A DNA stretch of 64,000 bases from assembly GCF_030700285.1 (NCBI RefSeq), contig NZ_JAUYZJ010000005.1, positions 157,671 to 221,670 of the forward strand. Reading direction: 5' to 3'. Source of the stretch: Methylobacterium sp. NEAU K. GTDB taxonomy: Bacteria; Pseudomonadota; Alphaproteobacteria; Rhizobiales; Beijerinckiaceae. The notes beneath the pieces were generated by a model. The model ran no database searches. It was not told where the DNA came from and worked only from the letters and a program-made list of their open reading frames with translations. The position numbers and the translations under genes were made by a program. Shown piece by piece: positions 58,095 to 64,000 of this stretch (position 1 is the stretch's first letter; each line of letters begins with the position of its first letter).

Positions 58095-60476
58095 ATGGAA
58101 TCGACGCAGAAGCCCATGGATCGTGACGCGGCCGACGAGGCCGCGGAGCCCCGTCGGCGCGGCGCGACCAATCCGCCGGCGCGCCGCACCGCCGTCAGGC
58201 GCGCATCAGCCGCGGTCGCCGGCGGCGAGGCCGTCGAGCCGACCGCGGTGCCGGTCGACACGAACGACGAATGGCCCGCCGTCGCCCTGCCGGCGGAGCC
58301 GCTGGCCGGCGCCGCGCGCGAGCCCGTGATCGAGGCCGGGCGCTCCCTGCGCCATTCGCCCGAGCGGTTCGTGAACCGGGAGCTGTCCTGGCTGCAGTTC
58401 AACCGGCGCGTGCTGGAGGAGGCCTCCAACCCGAACCACCCGCTGCTGGAGCGCCTCCGGTTCCTGTCGATCTCGGCGAACAATCTCGACGAGTTCTTCA
58501 TGGTCCGGGTGGCCGGCCTGATCGACCAAGTCCGGGCCGGGCTGACGCTTCCGTCCCAGGACGGTCTGACGCCGTCCGAGCAGCTCGTGCGGATCGGCAC
58601 GGAGGTTTCGCGGCTCGCCGCCGACCAGCAGGCCCGCTGGCGCGACCTGCGGGCGGAGCTGCACGCGTCCGATATCGACATCGTCGAGCCGGTCTCGCTC
58701 ACCGCCGAGCAATCCGCTTGGCTGGAGGAGTACTTCCTCAGCCACGTCTTCCCGGTGCTGACCCCGCTGGCGATCGATCCGGCCCACCCGTTCCCGTTCA
58801 TCCCCAACCTCGGCACCACCATCGCCCTGATGCTGGTGCGGCCGCGCGACGGGCGGGTGCTGCGGGCGCTGATCCGGGTCCCGGGTGTCCTCGACCGGTT
58901 CGTGCGCCTGCCGACGAACGACAGCGAGACCTCCGCGCGGCTGATCCCGATCGAGCAGGTGATCGGCCTGTTCACCGGGCGGCTGTTCCCGGGCTATCTC
59001 GTCAGGAGCAGCGGCGCGTTCCGGGTGGTGCGCGATTCCGATCTGGAGATCGAGGAGGAGGCCGAGGACCTCGTCCTGCATTTCGAGAGCGCCCTGAAGC
59101 AGCGTCGCCGGGGCGTGGTGATCCGTCTCGAGGTCGAAGCCGGAATGTCGGAGGAGCTCCGCAGCTTCGTGGCGGATGAGCTCGAGATCTCCGCGGACGC
59201 GATCTTTCTGATCGAGGGCATGCTCGCCCTGAACGAGCTCTCCCAGATCGTCGGGATCGACAGGCCCGACCTGAAGTTCAAGCCCTACAATCCGCGCTTC
59301 CCCGAGCGCATCCGCGAGAGCGGCGGGGACGTTTTCGCGGCGATCCGGCAGAAGGACTTCATCGTCCATCACCCCTACGAGTCGTTCGACTCCGTGGTGC
59401 AGTTCCTGGCGCAGGCCGCCCGTGATCCGAACGTGGTGGCGATCAAGCAGACGCTTTACCGCACGTCGTCGAACTCGCCGATCGTCGCGGCGCTGGCAGA
59501 GGCGGCCGAACTCGGCAAGTCGGTCACCGCCCTGGTCGAGCTGAAGGCGCGCTTCGACGAGGAGGCGAACATCCGCTGGGCCCGCAACCTGGAGAAGGCG
59601 GGGGCGCAGGTGGTGTTCGGCTTCGTCGAACTGAAGACCCACGCCAAGCTGTCGCTGGTCGTCCGGCGCGAAGGCGACAGGCTCGTCACCTACTGCCATG
59701 TCGGCACCGGCAACTATCACCCGATCACGGCGCGCATCTACACCGACCTGTCCTTCTTCACGGCGGACCCGGCGATCGCCCGGGACGTGTCGCGGATCTT
59801 CAACTTCATCACCGGCTACGCCGAGCCGGCCGAACTGGAGCGGATGTCGGTCTCGCCGCTGACGCTGAAGAACCGTCTCCTGGAGAACATCGAGGCCGAA
59901 GTGGCCCACGCCAAGGCCGGCCGCCCGGCGGCGATCTGGATCAAGTGCAACTCCCTGGTCGACGCGCAGATCATCGACGCCTTGTACGATGCCGCCTCCG
60001 CGGGCGTGCAGATCGACTGCGTCGTGCGCGGCATCTGCTGCCTGCGGCCGGGCATTCCGGGGCTGTCGGAGACCATCCGGGTCAAGTCGATCGTCGGGCG
60101 CTTCCTGGAGCACGGGCGGATCTACGCCTTCGGCAACGGCGTCGGGCTGCCGCACCCGAAGGCCACGGTCTACATCTCGTCGGCCGACCTGATGAGCCGC
60201 AACCTCGACCGCCGCGTCGAAGCGCTGCTGCCGATCACGAACCCCACGGTGCACCAGCAGGTTCTCGACCAGATCATGCTGGCCAACCTGCTCGACAACC
60301 GCCAGAGCTGGCGGCTGCTCGCCTCTGGGGGCTGCGAGCGTATCCAGCCCGCCGACGGCGAGGAACCGTTCAATGCGCACAAGTACTTCATGACGAATCC
60401 GAGTCTTTCGGGCCGTGGCAAGGCGTCGAAGAAGTCGAGTCCGCGTGCACTGAGCCGCCGGGCGCAGCGCGCCTGA
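58095..60476 (+). CDS. ppk1: Polyphosphate kinase 1 with N-terminal extension
   Basis: A 793-residue enzyme that polymerises phosphate from ATP. The PPK fold starts at about residue 91 with [25 protein letters not shown]-like [28 protein letters not shown] and [16 protein letters not shown] lie further on, and the region [20 protein letters not shown] (genomic 59692-59751) carries the catalytic histidine environment. The first 90 residues are Ala/Arg/Pro-rich without a recognised domain and may be disordered; a later in-frame GTG (58326) is an alternative start. It is 105 bp after hdaA and 85 bp before ppx. Confidence 0.95.
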   Translation: MESTQKPMDRDAADEAAEPRRRGATNPPARRTAVRRASAAVAGGEAVEPTAVPVDTNDEWPAVALPAEPLAGAAREPVIEAGRSLRHSPERFVNRELSWLQFNRRVLEEASNPNHPLLERLRFLSISANNLDEFFMVRVAGLIDQVRAGLTLPSQDGLTPSEQLVRIGTEVSRLAADQQARWRDLRAELHASDIDIVEPVSLTAEQSAWLEEYFLSHVFPVLTPLAIDPAHPFPFIPNLGTTIALMLVRPRDGRVLRALIRVPGVLDRFVRLPTNDSETSARLIPIEQVIGLFTGRLFPGYLVRSSGAFRVVRDSDLEIEEEAEDLVLHFESALKQRRRGVVIRLEVEAGMSEELRSFVADELEISADAIFLIEGMLALNELSQIVGIDRPDLKFKPYNPRFPERIRESGGDVFAAIRQKDFIVHHPYESFDSVVQFLAQAARDPNVVAIKQTLYRTSSNSPIVAALAEAAELGKSVTALVELKARFDEEANIRWARNLEKAGAQVVFGFVELKTHAKLSLVVRREGDRLVTYCHVGTGNYHPITARIYTDLSFFTADPAIARDVSRIFNFITGYAEPAELERMSVSPLTLKNRLLENIEAEVAHAKAGRPAAIWIKCNSLVDAQIIDALYDAASAGVQIDCVVRGICCLRPGIPGLSETIRVKSIVGRFLEHGRIYAFGNGVGLPHPKATVYISSADLMSRNLDRRVEALLPITNPTVHQQVLDQIMLANLLDNRQSWRLLASGGCERIQPADGEEPFNAHKYFMTNPSLSGRGKASKKSSPRALSRRAQRA

Positions 60477-60561
60477 GTTTCGCTGCGCGGTCGCAGCGGG
60501 TTACATTGCACGCCCGACGTACCAATCAGGCGCGTCGGACTTCGATCAAGGACTCGGACGT

Positions 60562-62115
60562 TTGGGCAGCCCTCGCGCCAATCTTAGCCTCGCGCATTCC
60601 GCGGATCCTTCTGCGCGCGAATCTCAACCGCCAGTGGCGATCATCGATATCGGCTCGAATTCGGTCCGGCTCGTCGCCTATGACGGCCTGACCCGGGCTC
60701 CGACGCCGCTCTACAATGAGAAGGTGCTCTGCGGCCTCGGACGCAACGTCCTGACCACCGGCCGCCTCAACGAAGACGCGGTCGCCCGCGCGCTGACAGC
60801 CCTCGGGCGCTTCCGTGTCCTGTGCGAGACCATGCGCGTCAGCCGGGTGTTCGTGCTGGCCACCGCGGCGGCCAGGGACGCCGAGAACGGCCCCGAATTC
60901 CTGCGCGCCGCGGAGGCGGCCTGTGGCCATGAGATCCAGCTGCTGTCCGGCCGGCGCGAGGCGGAGCTGTCGGCGCTCGGCGTGGTCTCGGGCTTTCACG
61001 CGCCGGACGGCGTCGTCGGCGACCTCGGCGGCGGCTCACTCGAGCTCGTGGACGTTCGCGGGACCGTGGTCGGACAGGGCGTGACCATGCCGCTCGGCGG
61101 CCTCGCGCTTCAGGACCTCTCCGGCGGGTCGATCAAGAAGGCCGGCAAGATCGTGCGCGAGCACATGCGCAGGGCCGCACCCCAGCTCGAAACCCTGCGC
61201 GGGCGGACCTTCTACGCGGTGGGCGGCACGTGGCGCGCCATCGCGCGGCTGCATCAGGCCTCCCGCGGCTACCCTGTCCATGTGATGCACGGCTACGCGG
61301 TCGAGCCCACCGACGAGCTGAGCTTCCTTCAGGTCGTCGAGCAGACGGACGTCGCCCTGCTTCCGGACGTGGACGCGATCTCGGAGGCGCGGCGTCCACT
61401 TCTCGCCTACGGCGCCGCGGTCCTCGAGGAGATCATCCGGGTCGGGCGCCCGCGCGAGATCGCGATCTCGGCCTCGGGTGTGCGGGAGGGGCTGCTGTTC
61501 GAGCAGCTCGACCGCGATTCCCGGTTGATCGATCCGCTGCTGGCCTCGGCAGCGGAATTCAACACCCTGCGCGCCCGCTCGCCCCGCCACGGGGAGGAGC
61601 TGATCGCCTGGACGGACCGCTTCGTGACGACGCTGGACGGACACGAGACGGCGGACGAGCGGCGCCTGCGCCATGCGGGCTGCCTGCTCTCGGATGTGGG
61701 CTGGCGGGCCCATCCCGATTACCGCGACGAGCAGAGCATCGCGGTGATCCAGAACGCCGCCTTCGTGGGAGTCGATCACCCGGGACGGGCCTATCTCGCC
61801 CTCGCGGTGTCCCTGCGGCACAGCGGCCTCGCGCTCGAGAAGGCCAACCCGATCCTGCGCAATGTGGCCGGGCCGCGGCTGTTCGAGCGGGCTCGGTTGC
61901 TCGGAGCGATGCTTCGCGTTGCGTTCTCGATCTCGGCCGGCATGGATGGGGCGCTCGTCCGGGCCCCGCTCGCCGTCGAGGACGGCCGCGTAACCCTGCG
62001 GATGCCGCCGGATTGGGCCGACCTCAGCAGCGACCGCCTGTTGAACCGGGTCCGCGGCCTCGGCCGCTTGGTCGGCCTCGAAGGCCGGATCGAGATCATG
62101 GGCGCGGCCGACTGA
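60562..62115 (+). CDS. ppx: Exopolyphosphatase / GppA-family phosphatase
   Basis: A 517-residue ASKHA-fold phosphatase. VAIIDIGSNSVRLVAYDGL (about residues 25-43) is the first phosphate-binding loop, VLATAAARDAENG is typical, and VVGDLGGGSLELVDV near residue 153 the second loop. A GGTWRAIARLHQ segment near residue 222 and the C-terminal helical HD-like part (HAGCLLSDVGWRAHPDYRDEQ, core 372-392) complete the Ppx/GppA pattern. Either polyphosphate or pppGpp could be the substrate; proximity to ppk1 favours polyphosphate. TTG 60562 with AAGGA at about 10 nt is the start. Confidence 0.93.
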   Translation: MGSPRANLSLAHSADPSARESQPPVAIIDIGSNSVRLVAYDGLTRAPTPLYNEKVLCGLGRNVLTTGRLNEDAVARALTALGRFRVLCETMRVSRVFVLATAAARDAENGPEFLRAAEAACGHEIQLLSGRREAELSALGVVSGFHAPDGVVGDLGGGSLELVDVRGTVVGQGVTMPLGGLALQDLSGGSIKKAGKIVREHMRRAAPQLETLRGRTFYAVGGTWRAIARLHQASRGYPVHVMHGYAVEPTDELSFLQVVEQTDVALLPDVDAISEARRPLLAYGAAVLEEIIRVGRPREIAISASGVREGLLFEQLDRDSRLIDPLLASAAEFNTLRARSPRHGEELIAWTDRFVTTLDGHETADERRLRHAGCLLSDVGWRAHPDYRDEQSIAVIQNAAFVGVDHPGRAYLALAVSLRHSGLALEKANPILRNVAGPRLFERARLLGAMLRVAFSISAGMDGALVRAPLAVEDGRVTLRMPPDWADLSSDRLLNRVRGLGRLVGLEGRIEIMGAAD

Positions 62116-62565
62116 CGGACGGACGGTTCGCGCGGTGAACCCCGGTCGCGTGCTCGCGGCGCAGACGTCTTCGGCTTTGATCCGACGACCTGACCACATC
62201 CGGACCGGCGGGCTCCCTTCTATCCCACGTCCTTGTCCGGTGGTCCGGCCTACCGTCGTCGGGATGCACCGCGATGACGAGGCGGCGCCTGGGATGACCC
62301 GGGGCCTGTGGCTCGAAGCGTCGCAGCTGCGCCACTTGGCACGCGTCGAGCACGAATATTTGCTATAGTTTTTAATGGAACACCGTCGAGAAATTGATTT
62401 TCCTGTTAAATGAATTAACTTGCATTTTATTTTGGTCTATATACGCATTCTGTATTTCACCATTAAATCAATCTCTATAGATGATAAAATCAATGCTATG
62501 CATTGTCCGCATTGCTGCGATAAACGGTGATTCCGGTGCTTGCTACCGGGTGCCGGAGTTCGACG
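62116..62565. other. Intergenic region with an AT-rich block
   Basis: The first 240 bp after ppx are GC-rich and contain only shadow frames. From about 62358 to 62510 the sequence is AT-rich (GCTATAGTTTTTAATGGAAC, TTTTATTTTGGTCTATATAC), similar in type to the DNA before the first chemoreceptor at 5940-6380. A promoter for the downstream chemoreceptor is likely here; TTGATT followed 16 nt later by TAACTT (about 62395-62422) is a weak candidate. Confidence 0.45.
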
Positions 62566-64000
62566 ATGCGTTGGCTGGGACGGTTCTCAATCCGAACACT
62601 GATGTGCTTGGTCATAGGCGCGATGGCGCTCATGTTGCTGGGTTACGCCACGAATACGCTGATCGAGGCGAAGCAGCAGGCCGAACAATCTCGCAAGGCT
62701 GCCACGCTGGTTCTTGCGAGCCGCAGCTTGCTCAGGGCGATCCTGCCGCTGCGCGTGGAGCGGGGATCGAGCCTCGCTCTGGGAAGTGAGGACCCCGCAG
62801 ATCCGGAGACGCTGGCGATCGTCACGAAGAATCGGCAGGCGATGATCGACGGCTTTCAGGCATCGCAGTCGCTCTTGCGCGACCAGGATGTTCCGACCGT
62901 CACAGCGACGCTCGATCGGCTCAGCGCGGCGCACGAGGCCTTGAAGGCCCTCCGCCCCCGCATCGATGCCGCCCTGCGCCTGACGAAGGCACAGCGCGAC
63001 GCGACGCTGATGCCCGCCGCCCTCGCCGCCTTCCAGGCGCTCCTGGATGCGCTGGCTGCCACGACGGATGCCGTCGATCACGCCATTCCTCACGCCGACG
63101 CGATCCTGCAGCGCTATCTCGTCCTCAAGCGCTCGGCGTGGGAGACGCGGATCGCGAGCGGGAACGTCGCACTCCGCGTGCAGGCCTCGCTGGCGGACGG
63201 GACGTTCTGGTCCCTGCCGGAGACCGTAGCCGCCGCCGAGGAACGCGCCCGGTTGCGCACCGCCTGGGCGAACACGACCGAGGCCGCAGCCGATGCCTCG
63301 GAGACAGTCCGCGCGGCCTTCCAGAAGGCCAGCGCCAGCAATTTCGAGGGTGCGCCCGCGGCCCTCGCGCGGACGGTCTTCGATGCGCTCAGTCAGCAGA
63401 AGGCGCCGGGCGTCACGTTCAAGGAAATGCGGCAGCGCAACACCGTCGAGCAGCGGACCATTGTCGATCTCGCCTACGCCTCACTGGAGGAGATGGTTCA
63501 TCGCGCCGAAGAACTGGCCCATCAAGCGAGCAATACCCTGGCGCGCAACGCCGCGACCTTGCTCGCCGCGATCGTGCTGGTGGCTCTCGGCCTGTTCGCT
63601 CTGTTCGGCGGCGTGTTGCGGCCGATCCGGACGATGGCGGCGACGATGCGGGTCTTGGCGGAGGGTGATACGTCCGTCGAGGTGCCGATCCGCGATTACC
63701 GGAACGAATTCCGCCCGATGGCGGCGGCGGTCCAGGTGTTCAAGGACAACCTGATCCGGAGCCGCCAACTCGAGGACGAAGCGGCACAGGCGCGGCTGGC
63801 CGTCGAGGAGCAGCGCAGGGCCGGCATGCGCCGGATGGCCGAGGGCTTCGAGGCCGCGGTCGGCGGCATCATCGGGTCGGTCTCGGCCTCGGCCACCGAA
63901 CTGCAGGCCACCGCGCAGACCATGACCGCCACCGCCACCCAGACCGCCAGCCAGTCGACCACGGTCGCGGCCGCCGCCGAGGAAGCGGCTTCCAACGTCG
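62566..64000 (+). CDS. Methyl-accepting chemotaxis protein, 3' end outside window
   Basis: The frame is open to the right edge, giving 478 codons. Start ATG 62566 has GGAG about 9 nt upstream. Residues about 9-30 are membrane segment 1 (RTLMCLVIGAMALMLLGYAT). A large periplasmic domain (about 31-325) follows, rich in helices (RSLLRAILPLRVERGSS, AFQALLDALAATTDAVD), with the LPLRVERGSSL pattern of a helical-bundle sensor similar to NIT-like domains. Membrane segment 2 is at about 328-350 (LLAAIVLVALGLFALFGG), HAMP at about 351-405, and the signalling domain begins (SASATELQATAQTM). The ligand is unknown and no che gene is adjacent. Confidence 0.9.
   Translation, partial: MRWLGRFSIRTLMCLVIGAMALMLLGYATNTLIEAKQQAEQSRKAATLVLASRSLLRAILPLRVERGSSLALGSEDPADPETLAIVTKNRQAMIDGFQASQSLLRDQDVPTVTATLDRLSAAHEALKALRPRIDAALRLTKAQRDATLMPAALAAFQALLDALAATTDAVDHAIPHADAILQRYLVLKRSAWETRIASGNVALRVQASLADGTFWSLPETVAAAEERARLRTAWANTTEAAADASETVRAAFQKASASNFEGAPAALARTVFDALSQQKAPGVTFKEMRQRNTVEQRTIVDLAYASLEEMVHRAEELAHQASNTLARNAATLLAAIVLVALGLFALFGGVLRPIRTMAATMRVLAEGDTSVEVPIRDYRNEFRPMAAAVQVFKDNLIRSRQLEDEAAQARLAVEEQRRAGMRRMAEGFEAAVGGIIGSVSASATELQATAQTMTATATQTASQSTTVAAAAEEAASNV

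Noticed and set aside
62096..62368. Overlapping plus and minus frames after ppx
   Set aside because: Both are short and Arg/Pro-rich with no ribosome site; they look like GC shadows.

Overview
This 64 kb window is GC-rich chromosomal DNA from an alphaproteobacterium, most likely Methylobacterium or Methylorubrum. The call rests on the protein content (Rhodobacter-type PmtA, alphaproteobacterial GatA/GatB with extra small genes, a hisB-DUF2628-hisH-hisA order, HdaA, DUF2778 and DUF3750 proteins), the very high third-position GC, and frequent GTG/TTG starts. Almost all of it is housekeeping DNA; no phage, insertion sequence, CRISPR array, rRNA or tRNA was recognised.

Layout. 1-8 kb: end of a TreS-like glycoside hydrolase gene, an MBL hydrolase, an aldo/keto reductase, gyrB, then an AT-rich gap and a chemoreceptor with an AT-rich sensor half. 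8-12 kb: four genes that look lipid-related (a phosphatidylserine decarboxylase-like enzyme, a long class III aminotransferase, a His-rich Mpo1/DUF962-like membrane protein and a PmtA-type methyltransferase). 12-17 kb: a lytic transglycosylase, a Tlde1-like secreted protein, DUF3750 and an orphan CitG/MdcB-like protein. 17-24 kb: an AT-rich gap, a methyltransferase with a duplicated C-terminal module, trmO with an SGNH hydrolase, amn and an SLC13-type permease. 24-34 kb: respiratory core sdhCDAB and petABC, the latter closed by a very clear terminator, with an AprI-like lipoprotein and an ABC exporter between them. 34-43 kb: mtnP, hisB-DUF2628-hisH-hisA, a 400 bp gap, hisF-pyrC'-plsY-dprA, and convergent ruvX and a SUKH-like gene. 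43-47 kb: gatC-gatA-small membrane protein-gatB. 47-54 kb: a FUSC/DUF1656/HlyD efflux operon, small secreted proteins, a GST, DUF2147 and ndk. 54-62 kb: purM-purN facing away from an AI-2E-family membrane protein, hdaA, ppk1 and ppx. The window ends inside a second chemoreceptor.

How parts work together. sdhCDAB feeds electrons to quinone and petABC passes them from quinol to cytochrome c. PSD and PmtA are successive steps from phosphatidylserine through PE to PC. PPK and PPX make and degrade polyphosphate. GatCAB corrects Glu-tRNA(Gln) and/or Asp-tRNA(Asn). The HlyD/DUF1656/FUSC set is a three-part efflux system.

The most interesting points are the lipid-related cluster at 8.1-12.1 kb, the dihydroorotase homologue without its metal ligands, the internal duplication in the 17.96 kb methyltransferase, and the composition break inside the first chemoreceptor. 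Three coding regions are easy to miss: a 54-residue secreted protein at 47640-47804, a 46-residue membrane protein at 42950-43090, and the chemoreceptor running off the right edge. Starts were chosen by Shine-Dalgarno spacing and homology; functions come from sequence motifs read by eye, without database searches.
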